Program-made: the position numbers and the translations under genes | Source: DASPXY01 sp038227745 | GTDB lineage: Bacteria; Planctomycetota; Planctomycetia; Gemmatales; Gemmataceae | Direction of reading: 5' to 3' | Assembly (NCBI GenBank): GCA_038227745.1 | Contig: JBBRPS010000424.1 | Span: 1-8,932, forward strand | DNA: 8,932 nucleotides | Notes under the pieces: generated by a model | The model's input: the letters and a program-made list of their open reading frames with translations, nothing else | What the model was told of the DNA's origin: nothing | The model's database searches: none | Shown here: positions 1 through 5,020 of the stretch, in pieces | Layout: every line of letters starts with the position of its first letter | Numbering within the stretch: the stretch's first letter is position 1

Positions 1-1
1 C

Positions 2-163
2 CAGCAAGTCGCGCTGGACGACGACAGTGGCACCGGCAGTGCCTGGGCCGCCGGGTTGACCTTCGAGGCCATCCAGGGCGGCACCTACACCATCGAGGTG
101 AAGGCCAGCCCCAACGCCCCCACGCAGGGGAGCGCCAGGGGCCCTTATGCCTTATGCTGGGAG
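2..163 (+). pseudogene. C-terminal fragment of a PPC-like (pre-peptidase C-terminal) domain, cut at the left edge
   Basis: The second frame reads a beta-rich stretch with an acidic DDDSGTGSAW segment, then LTFEAIQGGTYTIEV and GPYALCW. This is the usual end of a PPC-type domain: an acidic turn, a hydrophobic strand, a GGTY strand and a closing G-x-Y-x-L. Such domains lie near the C-termini of secreted or surface proteins. The start is outside the window. The frame stays open to position 547, but past about position 160 it no longer looks like protein, and the real coding signal moves to the third frame (the repeat protein). A 7-bp tandem duplication at 144-157 sits exactly at this switch. Either the PPC gene was joined to the repeat gene, or one longer gene was frameshifted here. 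The PPC assignment rests on pattern only. Confidence 0.45.
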
Positions 164-989
164 CATGGGGAGACCCTCTGCAGCGAAGGACCCATCTGGG
201 CTACGCCAGTTGGCGAGGGGGCTGGCGGTGGTGACAGGCCGTCTGGAGGCCGCAGAGGCTCGCCGGCACTGCGCTCAGGCCGCCACTGCCCTCACCCAGA
301 GAATGACCAGGACGACCGACCCATACGCGCTGCGCGAGCTGGCGGAGGGGGTGTTGGTGGTGACTGGCCGTCTGGAGACCCCAGCCGCCGGCCGGCACTG
401 CGTTCAGGCCGCCGCCGCGCTCACCCAGGCCATGAACGAGACGACCCACCCATTCCTCTTGTACGAGTTGGCGGAGGGGTTGGCGGCGGTCGCCGGCCGC
501 CTGGAGGGCCAAGAGGCGGCCCAGTTCTGCGCCCGGGCGGCCGGTAGCCTCACCCGGGCGATGAGCAAGACCGCCAACCCCAGCAGCCTGCTCCAGTTCG
601 CGTGGGCCCTGTCGGTGGTTGCCGGCCGCGTGGAGGGCCAAGATGCGGTCCGGCACTGCGGTCAGGCGGTTGACATCCTCAGCAAGGCCATGAAGGAGAC
701 TACCGACCCTTCCGGCCTCCGCGAACTCGCGTGGGGGTTGTGGGTAGTATCCGGCCGCCTGGAGGGCCAGGACGCTGCCCGGCACTGTGCCCAGGCAGCC
801 GATGCCCTCCGCCAGGCCATGAGCAAGACCACCAACCCCTCCAGCCTGCACGACCTGGCGTGGGGGCTGTCGGCGGTGGCCACACGCCTGGAGCCTAAAA
901 GAGCAGCCCGCCACTGCGCCATGGCCGCCGGCACCCTCACCCAGGCCATGAGCGAGACCACCACCCCCTTCCACCCCACTTCCACCTGA
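147..989 (+). CDS. Planctomycete 43-residue alpha-helical repeat protein, first part (ends at a frameshift)
   Basis: This 280-codon frame holds six full copies of a 43-residue repeat, with units beginning at 189, 318, 447, 576, 705 and 834. A consensus unit starts DPSGLRELAWGLSAVAGRLE, followed by a second helix containing ARHCAQAA and ending in LTQAMSKTT. The pattern suggests two amphipathic helices per unit, so a HEAT/ARM-like solenoid likely to act as a binding scaffold. No catalytic motif is seen. ATG at 147 is the first in frame, and ATG at 168 is equally possible, since neither has a convincing ribosome binding site. The frame breaks in the seventh unit at TTTPFH, where an 11-bp insertion leads to TGA at 987. 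The array continues in another frame to 1374 and the protein to 1730. This is therefore the front part of one larger gene, now probably inactive, although a 280-aa product is possible. Confidence 0.6.
   Translation: MPYAGSMGRPSAAKDPSGLRQLARGLAVVTGRLEAAEARRHCAQAATALTQRMTRTTDPYALRELAEGVLVVTGRLETPAAGRHCVQAAAALTQAMNETTHPFLLYELAEGLAAVAGRLEGQEAAQFCARAAGSLTRAMSKTANPSSLLQFAWALSVVAGRVEGQDAVRHCGQAVDILSKAMKETTDPSGLRELAWGLWVVSGRLEGQDAARHCAQAADALRQAMSKTTNPSSLHDLAWGLSAVATRLEPKRAARHCAMAAGTLTQAMSETTTPFHPTST
968..986 (+). repeat. 11-bp insertion with partial duplication, causing a frameshift
   Basis: CTTCCACC at 968-975 recurs at 979-986 with a period of 11 bp, and the three bases between the copies are CCA. 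Removing 11 bp restores TTTPFHLSQLAAGL, exactly the register of the other repeat units, and moves the reading from the third to the second frame. Only 8 of the 11 bases are duplicated, so a simple clean duplication is not proven. Confidence 0.7.
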
Positions 990-991
990 GT

Positions 992-1274
992 CAGCTCGCC
1001 GCGGGGCTATCGGCGGTGGCGGCACGCCTGAACCCCAAAGAGGCGGCCGGGCATTGCGCCCAGGCGGCCAGCGCCCTCACCCAGGCTATCAGCCGGACCA
1101 CCGACCCCGACGCCCGGTCCGTGCTGGCCTGGGGGCTGTCGGCGGTGGCCGTACGCCTGGAGCCCAAAGAGGCGGCGCAGGCGGCCAGCACCCTCACCCA
1201 GGCTATCAGCCAGACCACCGACCCCGACGCCCTGCCCGTGCTGGCCCAGGGGCTGTCGGCAGTGGCTGTCGGCA
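992..1274 (+). pseudogene. Repeat protein, middle part in a shifted frame
   Basis: The second frame continues the array directly, with SQLAAGLSAVAARLNPKEAA and then units beginning at 1103 and 1220. The unit at 1103 is 39 residues long because it lacks the four residues around the usual HC pair. The one at 1220 is shortened the same way once the third frame is included. The frame becomes meaningless after about 1265, where a perfect 13-bp tandem duplication shifts the coding signal back to the third frame. The second frame has no stop until 2329, so an automatic caller could join this piece to the DUF4365 gene downstream as one 437-codon gene from GTG 1016. That fusion is unlikely, because the stretch from 1265 to 1792 in this frame has no family resemblance, whereas the third frame carries the repeat protein's tail. 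Confidence 0.65.
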
Positions 1275-1279
1275 GTGGC
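1251..1279 (+). repeat. Perfect 13-bp tandem duplication, causing a compensating frameshift
   Basis: GCTGTCGGCAGTG occurs at 1252-1264 and again at 1265-1277, and the match at offset 13 extends over 16 bases. Removing one copy gives LAQGLSAVAACLEPREA, a normal repeat unit, and joins the second frame to the third. Together with the 11-bp insertion upstream the net change is 24 bp, so the frame is restored downstream. Confidence 0.85.
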
Positions 1280-1730
1280 CGCATGCCTGGAGCCCAGGGA
1301 GGCGACGCAGGCCACCGGCGTCCTCATCCAGGCCATGACCAAGACCACCGACCCCGAGGCGCTGGGCGCGGCGGCGCGGGCGCTTTCGGCCACACTGACC
1401 GGGGATCCTCGACACCCGGCGACCCGTGCGGCAGCCTTGGTGGCGGTGGGGGCGGTCCTGCCCGGTCAACCGCTCCCAGCTCCTGCCATGCACCTCCCGG
1501 CCTTCGAGCCTCCGCCCTGCCGCCTCTCCACGCAGGATTTGGTCAATCTGCTCAAGCATCCGCTGTGCGTGGATCCGGCCCGCCGCGTAGTGCTGGAGCA
1601 ACTGGCCCGGCGCTACCGCAGGCCCTTCGCCGATCACTGGGAGTTCGTCCGCTTCGCCCAAGAGCAGAACCTCGGCCTGGACTTCACCACCCCTCCGCGC
1701 CGCCCGCAAGCGCCGACCCGGGAGAAGTGA
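1275..1730 (+). pseudogene. Repeat protein, C-terminal part with the conserved tail
   Basis: The third frame carries the rest of the broken unit (ACLEPREATQATGVLIQAM), a last partial unit starting at 1350, and a tail of about 110 residues ending at TGA 1728. The tail contains LARRYRRPFADHWEFVRFAQ and then NLGLDFTTPPRRP. Its FVRFAQEQNLGLDFTTPPRRP core recurs as remnants at 2581 and 4936. Removing one copy of the 13-bp duplication (1252-1264 or 1265-1277) makes this piece continuous with the preceding one. The 11-bp and 13-bp insertions total 24 bp, so this piece is in the same frame as the first part of the gene. GTG at 1275 is formally a start codon but lies inside a helical repeat, so independent translation is doubtful. 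The function of the tail is unknown. Confidence 0.6.
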
Positions 1731-1780
1731 CGTGGTGGACCTGCTTCGTGCGAGCTACCATGCCGGGGGTTCAGGACACA

Positions 1781-1786
1781 AGGAGG
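1781..1786 (+). promoter_or_regulatory. Ribosome binding site AGGAGG that sets a TTG start
   Basis: AGGAGG lies six bases before TTG 1793, in frame with the DUF4365 protein. The alternative ATG at 1760 would place this site inside the coding sequence and has no comparable site upstream. The resulting N-terminus, MAKRPPAAAAERKRRTREHV, is basic and leads straight into the conserved region. Confidence 0.65.
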
Positions 1787-1792
1787 TGGTGC

Positions 1793-2329
1793 TTGGCGAA
1801 ACGGCCCCCGGCGGCGGCGGCGGAAAGGAAGCGACGCACCCGCGAACACGTGATCGCGGACCTGAGCGCCAATCACGTCGAGAGGCAGGCCCTGCTGTGC
1901 GGCTTCTCCGTCGAGCGCGTCCGCCACGACTACGGCATCGACCTGAGGCTGTTCACCTATGATCGGCACGGGGAGGTCGAAAGCGGCGAGATCCTTCTCC
2001 AGCTGAAGGCCACCGACCACTTGCGACTTATGGCCAGGGGAAAGTTCATTGCCTACCGACTGGACCGGCCGGATCTGCATTCCTGGCTGAGCGAATTCCA
2101 GCCCGTCATCCTCGTAGTCTACGACGCCGCTGCGGATCGGGCCTCTTGGCTGTACGTGCAGGCGTACTTCGAGAAGCAGCCCGGGTTCAACCTGAAACGG
2201 GCAGGGGAAACCGTCACCGTGCGCATCCCGATAAGCAACGTCCTGGATCCCAGCGCGATCCGAACGTTTGCACGCTATCGCGATCGGATCCGGGGGCAGA
2301 TGGAGGGGAAGGTCACCCATGAAGAATAG
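1793..2329 (+). CDS. DUF4365 protein, PD-(D/E)XK nuclease-like (intact copy)
   Basis: This 178-residue soluble protein has the motifs of the DUF4365 family: NHVERQALLCGF (Glu30 in the first helix), HDYGID (Asp46 to Asp50) and LLQLKATD (Gln70, Lys72). The spaced D...Q-x-K pattern resembles a PD-(D/E)XK nuclease core, but nuclease activity is inferred, not shown. A hydrophobic strand PVILVVYD follows at about 104-111, then WLYVQAYF, and the C-terminus is basic (ARYRDRIRGQ). The TTG start is chosen from the AGGAGG at 1781-1786. It overlaps the HicA-like gene by 11 bp, which suggests coupled translation. A second copy at 3876-4313 is degenerate, and the end of a third lies at 4566-4670. It sits 62 bp after the repeat-protein tail. 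Partner and target are unknown; the constant pairing with the small gene suggests a two-component unit. Confidence 0.78.
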   Translation: MAKRPPAAAAERKRRTREHVIADLSANHVERQALLCGFSVERVRHDYGIDLRLFTYDRHGEVESGEILLQLKATDHLRLMARGKFIAYRLDRPDLHSWLSEFQPVILVVYDAAADRASWLYVQAYFEKQPGFNLKRAGETVTVRIPISNVLDPSAIRTFARYRDRIRGQMEGKVTHEE

Positions 2330-2573
2330 TGCCATCTCGTTCGCAACCCTGCAGCGTGTGCTCAAGGGGCTTGGCTTCGTCAGGAAAAAAGTCGGCGGCC
2401 CGCAAGTGGTGTTCGAGCACGCCCCCTCGGACACCTGGTTTCTGTTCCGCGCCTACAAGCCCCGTGACAAGGTCACCGCGGGCGACCTCATCGGGGTGCG
2501 CAAGATCCTGGACGAAAGAGGTCTCCTTGAACCCGAAGCCCTTGAGGAGTTGCTTCACCAGCCATCGACGTAA
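2319..2573 (+). CDS. HicA-fold-like small protein, copy 1 (lacks the catalytic His)
   Basis: This 84-residue protein begins MKNSAISFATLQRVLKGLGF. It continues with a strand pair (GGPQVVFEH, then WFLFRAY), a loop with KVTAGDLIGVRKILDERGLL, and a C-terminal helix. The order helix, GF, G-x-x-x-V-F, strand, then a helix with an L-x-x-x-R-K-I-L pattern matches the double-stranded-RNA-binding-like fold of HicA mRNA interferases. True HicA has a catalytic His in G-S/T-H; here the equivalent residue is Gln29 in GGPQ, so RNase activity is doubtful. ATG 2319 has GGAGGGG at 2302-2308 and overlaps the DUF4365 stop. Seven residues of 84 differ from the copy at 4674. It may be an antitoxin or accessory subunit, or a divergent toxin. 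The HicA relation is by pattern only. Confidence 0.65.
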   Translation: MKNSAISFATLQRVLKGLGFVRKKVGGPQVVFEHAPSDTWFLFRAYKPRDKVTAGDLIGVRKILDERGLLEPEALEELLHQPST

Positions 2574-2580
2574 GGCGGAG

Positions 2581-2676
2581 GAGCTCGTCCGCTTCGCCCG
2601 TGAGCAGAACCTCGGCCTGGACTTCACCACTCCGCCGCGGCGCCCGGAGGGCCTGGCGGCGGAGATGCGGAGGTGA
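2581..2676 (+). pseudogene. Remnant of the repeat-protein C-terminal tail
   Basis: The first frame reads EELVRFAREQNLGLDFTTPP, then RRPEGLAAEMRR, ending at TGA 2674. It matches the tail of the repeat protein at 1641-1706, with 60 of 66 bases identical over 2581-2646 by eye. No start codon or upstream repeat units remain: it begins 7 bp after the HicA-like stop. It is a leftover of a second repeat gene, or a flank created when the DUF4365/HicA-like unit inserted or duplicated. The bases from 2677 to 2801 show no gene and no clear terminator hairpin. Confidence 0.7.
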
Positions 2677-2801
2677 GCCGGGGCGGGGGCGTCAACCGAA
2701 GACAGATCGCCAGGATGACGTCCGATCCCCCTCGGTTGAGCACGGCCCCGACCGTCACGGCGCCAAGCTCATGCGTGGGCACCTTCAGGCCGCTTGCCGA
2801 C

Positions 2802-3599
2802 TCAGGCGCCATTGATGCCGAACCCGCTGCGCACCTGCTCAAGGTGGGCGGCCGTCACCGCCAGGTCGAACCAGTGGTCGAGTGTGGCCGGGTCGGCCTG
2901 TCCCTCCACCGCCTGTACCAGGTCCGCAGGCAACTCCGCCCCGAAACGCAGCTGCAGCGCCCGGAGAAGGTTTGCCCGCAACGTGTTCAGTTTCCCCCGA
3001 GCCTCGCCGCGAGCCTCGCCGCGGGCTTCCCACTCCAGGGTGACGATCGAGCGTTCCACGTTCCAGCCCTCCAGTCCTCGTTTCCACACGTCCAGGCAAT
3101 CTGCCAGGTTGGCGAACACCAGCGCCAATCCGGCATAGTCCGCGCGCTTACGGGCGTCCGTCTCTCCCTCGGCGACGCGCCTCCACTCCACTACCGTGGC
3201 CGACTCTCCCCCGCCCGCCATCAGCGACACCCACGGCAGCAAGGCCCGCGGCAGCGTCCCCGCTGCCACCGCCGCCAGTGTCCGGGCCGCGTCCTCCTTC
3301 GCCAGCGTCGCCACGCGGACCTTCGTCCACTGGCCCAGGCCCTCGCAGTCCGGCGGCAGCATCTGCCAGACATCGACCTGCGCGCGGCCCGTCAGGCTCA
3401 CCAGCACGCCGACCACATCGTACTTCACCAGGGGGTTGGTCTGGTAGGGCAACTCGCGGCGCAGCCGCAGGCCGTATTCGGCCAGTCGCTCCAGAGTGTC
3501 GCCGCGCGGCTCGGACATGAACTCGACCACGACGGCCAGCGGCGGGGCGTCGTGAGCGCCCGCGGCGGGTGGCTTGACTGACCGAGCCGGTTTCGCCAC
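2802..3599 (-). CDS. Rpn/YhgA-like (PD-(D/E)XK transposase-related) family protein, probably N-terminally truncated
   Basis: The 265-codon frame carries VVVEFMSEP, TLERLAEYGLRLRREL, DVVGVLVSLTGR, LPRALLPWVSLMAGGGE, RADYAGLALVFANLADC, a GLEGWNVERS motif and a (EARG)3 linker. It ends in a helical region with LQLRFGAELPADL and LDHWFDLAVTA. I recognise this as the planctomycete family usually annotated as Rpn/YhgA-like or PD-(D/E)XK transposase-like. Members normally begin MNDFDKAARY and have roughly 55 more residues before the V-x-x-E-F strand. Here those are missing, and the GTG at 3599 has no good ribosome binding site, so the 5' end was probably lost near 3570-3599, next to the trpB fragment. 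With the N-terminal acidic residues gone, nuclease activity is doubtful. It converges with the HicA-like gene. E. coli Rpn proteins promote recombination; that this one did so here is speculation. Confidence 0.62.
   Translation of the reverse strand: MAKPARSVKPPAAGAHDAPPLAVVVEFMSEPRGDTLERLAEYGLRLRRELPYQTNPLVKYDVVGVLVSLTGRAQVDVWQMLPPDCEGLGQWTKVRVATLAKEDAARTLAAVAAGTLPRALLPWVSLMAGGGESATVVEWRRVAEGETDARKRADYAGLALVFANLADCLDVWKRGLEGWNVERSIVTLEWEARGEARGEARGKLNTLRANLLRALQLRFGAELPADLVQAVEGQADPATLDHWFDLAVTAAHLEQVRSGFGINGA
3001..3024. repeat. Two 12-bp units in the GEAR linker of the Rpn-like gene
   Basis: GCCTCGCCGCGA is followed by GCCTCGCCGCGG. On the minus strand they encode repeated GEAR/EARG residues in the charged linker that is typical of the family. 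The duplicate gene has a single unit at 5220-5231, so the run changes by whole in-frame steps. Confidence 0.75.
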
Positions 3600-3681
3600 A
3601 AAGAAAGGAAGACCTCGTCCGGCCGCGGGCCCGCCGGTGCAGGCCGCACGACCAGCCCTGCGCCCTTTTGTGGAAGAAACG

Positions 3682-3876
3682 ATGTCGGCGGCAAGTTCTT
3701 CGGTCCCTGACGCGCACGGGCGCTTCGGCCCTTACGGCGGCCGCTACGTCCCCGAAACCCTCATGCACGCCCTGCGCCAGTTCATCGAACAGTACGAGCA
3801 GACGCAGACCGACCCCGAGTTCCAGAAGCAATTCGCCTACTACCTCAAGCAGTACGTCGGCCGGCCGTCACCGCTC
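3682..3876 (+). pseudogene. trpB: trpB 5' fragment (tryptophan synthase beta chain, first 65 codons)
   Basis: From ATG 3682, with GGAAG a few bases upstream, the reading is clearly the N-terminus of tryptophan synthase beta: HGRFGPYGGRYVPETLMHAL, then QFIEQYEQTQTDPEFQKQF and YYLKQYVGRPSPL. The enzyme makes tryptophan from indole and serine with pyridoxal phosphate and is about 400 residues long. Here it stops matching at GRPSPL, before the PLP-binding lysine, and the DNA continues as a DUF4365 gene in another frame. The open frame runs on to TAG at 3936 with 19 foreign residues. It cannot be functional; an intact trpB presumably lies elsewhere in the genome. The 82 bp before it (3600-3681) may hold the original trpB leader, but I see no clear promoter. 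Confidence 0.85.
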
Positions 3877-4313
3877 TGCTGTGCGGGTTCGTGGTCCAGC
3901 GGTCGGTCCACGACTACGGCATCGACCTGGAGATGACGACCTTCCGCAAACAGGGGGAAATTGACGAAGGGAAGGTCTTCATGCAACTGAAGGCGTCCGA
4001 TCGGCTGCGACTCCGTCCGCACCAGGCGGCCTTCAGTTTTCGCGTCGAACGCAGCGACCTGGTGCTGTGGCTGGCGCAGCCTCTGCCGGTGATCCTGATC
4101 GTCTACGACGCCCGCAAGGAGGTGGCCTACTGGGTGTAAGTCCAGAGCCACTTCCGCCGCCTGAAGGACTTCAGCCTGTTCACGGCTGGCCAGACTGTCA
4201 CGGTGCCCGTGCAGACCGCGAACGTCGTCAACACCACCGCGATGCGCCGGTTCGGGCGCTTCCGCGACCGGGTGCTCGAGCAGATGAGGGAGGTGGTTTA
4301 TGAGGACGAGTAG
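3876..4313 (+). pseudogene. DUF4365 pseudogene, copy 2: 5' end lost and a nonsense codon
   Basis: The third frame starts abruptly at LLCGFVVQRSVHDYGIDLEM, which corresponds to residue 34 onward of the intact DUF4365 protein, immediately after the trpB fragment. It keeps DYGID, FMQLKASD and PVILIVYD. At AYWV a TAA (4137-4139) replaces the Tyr codon of the intact copy's WLYVQ, a change explained by one C-to-A substitution. After the stop the same frame continues in perfect register with VQSHFRRLKDFSLFTAGQTV and ends at TAG 4311. The piece from GTG 3891 to 4139 could encode 82 residues, but with no ribosome binding site of its own. It is much more diverged from the intact copy than the two flanking HicA-like genes are from each other, so it is an older paralogue. 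Confidence 0.82.
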
Positions 4314-4557
4314 CCCTGTCGCGTTTGCCGAACTCAGGCGTTTGCTGAACGGCCTGAGATTCAAGGATAAGCGTGCCGAGACGGCCTGGATCTTTCAGCA
4401 CCCCGAGGAAGGGCTGATCGTCTTCCGCCTGTACGGCGAAGACGAGGCCGTGGACGAAGGGGATCTGTGGAGCACGCGGACGTTCCTGGACCTGCGCGGG
4501 CTACTGGACGGCCAGGATTTCGACGCCTTTGTCAAGCGAGCGACGAAGCTGGCGTGA
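4300..4557 (+). CDS. HicA-fold-like small protein, copy 2 (divergent)
   Basis: This 85-residue protein starts at ATG 4300, with GGGAGG at 4288-4293, and overlaps the end of the DUF4365 pseudogene by 14 bp. It follows the same plan as the copies at 2319 and 4674: FAELRRLLNGLRFKDK, a WIFQH strand, LIVFRLY, a D/E-rich loop, then TRTFLDLRGLLD and a C-terminal helix (FDAFVKRATKLA). Sequence identity to the other two is low, but the helix-strand-strand-helix order and gene position are the same. It also has no His where HicA has its catalytic residue. Its frame and ribosome binding site are intact although its DUF4365 partner carries a stop codon, so it may still be made. The stop is followed directly by the tail of a third DUF4365 gene. 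Confidence 0.6.
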   Translation: MRTSSPVAFAELRRLLNGLRFKDKRAETAWIFQHPEEGLIVFRLYGEDEAVDEGDLWSTRTFLDLRGLLDGQDFDAFVKRATKLA

Positions 4558-4565
4558 GCAGCCAG

Positions 4566-4670
4566 GCCGGCGTGGTGCGCGTACCGGCAACCGACGTCCC
4601 GGATTCCAACGGCATCCGAACCTTCGCGCGCTACCCTGACCGGATCCCGGCGCAGAGGAGGGGGAGGTGA
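4566..4670 (+). pseudogene. C-terminal tail of a third DUF4365 gene
   Basis: The third frame reads GVVRVPATDVPDSNGIRTFA, then RYPDRIPAQRRGR, ending at TGA 4668. It corresponds to residues 141 onward of the intact DUF4365 protein (VTVRIPISNVLDPSAIRTFA, then RYRDRIRGQ). The first 140 or so codons are absent: the tail starts about 10 bp after the divergent HicA-like stop. A 1-bp deletion relative to the intact gene changes its last residues. Its end also supplies the purine-rich leader AGGAGGGGGAGG for the next HicA-like gene. Confidence 0.75.
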
Positions 4671-4673
4671 CCC

Positions 4674-4928
4674 ATGAAGAACGCCGCCGTCTCGTTCGCG
4701 GCCCTGCAGCGTGTGCTGGAAGGCCTCGGCTTCGTCAGGAAAAAAGTCGGCGGCCCGCAAGTGGTGTTCGAGCACGCCCCCTCGGACACCTGGTTTCTGT
4801 TCCGCGTCTACAAGCCCCGTGACAAGGTCACCGCGGGCGACCTCATCGGGGTGCGCAAGATCCTGGACGAAAGAGGCCTCCTTGAACCCGAGGCGCTTGA
4901 GGGACTGCTCCATCAGCCACCGACATAA
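4674..4928 (+). CDS. HicA-fold-like small protein, copy 3 (near-identical to copy 1)
   Basis: This 84-residue protein matches copy 1 at 77 of 84 positions; the changes are S4A, I6V, T10A, K16E, A45V, E77G and S83P. It keeps VRKKVGGPQVVFEH, including Gln where HicA has its catalytic His, and LIGVRKILDERGLLEPEAL. The leader is strong, with AGGAGGGG at 4656-4663 and GGAGGTGA at 4663-4670. It begins three bases after the stop of a DUF4365 remnant, so here the gene persists without a complete partner. Changes are mostly mild and there is no stop or frameshift, which is compatible with continued selection or simply recent duplication. See copy 1 for the fold argument. Confidence 0.65.
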   Translation: MKNAAVSFAALQRVLEGLGFVRKKVGGPQVVFEHAPSDTWFLFRVYKPRDKVTAGDLIGVRKILDERGLLEPEALEGLLHQPPT

Positions 4929-4935
4929 GGGGTAG

Positions 4936-4961
4936 GAGTTCGGCCGCTTCGCCCGTGAGCA
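4936..4961 (+). pseudogene. Short remnant of the repeat-protein tail
   Basis: The bases encode EFGRFARE and match the start of the remnant at 2581, again 7 bp after a HicA-like stop. The match then jumps from TGAGCA directly to the sequence following the second TGAGCA of the left copy. The rest of the interval to 5020 is homologous to 2737-2801 and has no gene of its own. Confidence 0.6.
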
Positions 4962-5020
4962 CGGCCCCGACCTTCATGGCGCCAAGGTAATGCGTTGGTA
5001 TCTTCAGGCCGCTTGCCGAC

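Larger units (their letters stand above)
189..1374 (+). repeat. Tandem array of 129-bp (43-codon) protein-coding repeats
   Basis: Units measured from the conserved GAC/ACC codon before CCC begin at 189, 318, 447, 576, 705, 834, 963, 1103, 1220 and 1350 (the last is partial). Spacing is exactly 129 bp for the first six intervals. It then becomes 140 (129 plus an 11-bp insertion), 117 (129 minus 12) and 130 (117 plus a 13-bp duplication). This arithmetic places the two frameshifts precisely. Such arrays are prone to slippage and recombination. Confidence 0.8.
2219..3337. repeat. Segmental duplication, left copy
   Basis: This 1119-bp stretch matches 4575-5544 (970 bp) along its whole length. 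It covers the end of DUF4365, the HicA-like gene, the repeat-tail remnant and the C-terminal two-thirds of the Rpn-like gene. The 149-bp length difference is fully explained by three events in the other copy: 1 bp less before the HicA-like start, 136 bp less between two TGAGCA hexamers (2601 and 2737 here), and 12 bp less in the GEAR-encoding run (3001-3024 here). Confidence 0.85.

Noticed and set aside
201..1025. Minus-strand open frame of 274 codons opposite the repeat array
   Set aside because: It is a shadow of the 129-bp repeats in GC-rich DNA; the plus-strand frame gives the coherent helical repeat protein.
144..1279. CRISPR array or satellite DNA, because of the regular 129-bp repeats
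   Set aside because: Repeats have no spacers, keep an open reading frame and vary mainly in the way coding repeats do.
1016..2329. A single 437-codon gene from GTG 1016 joining repeat units to the DUF4365 protein
   Set aside because: Between about 1265 and 1792 this frame has no family resemblance, while the third frame encodes the conserved repeat-protein tail. A TTG start with AGGAGG fits DUF4365 better.
2677..2801. Possible terminator between the convergent HicA-like and Rpn-like genes
   Set aside because: No GC-rich hairpin followed by a T-run could be seen, and none in the matching interval 4962-5020.
2673..3581. Plus-strand open frame of 302 codons opposite the Rpn-like gene
   Set aside because: The minus strand matches a known family, and the same plus-strand shadow appears opposite the second copy (5063-5560).
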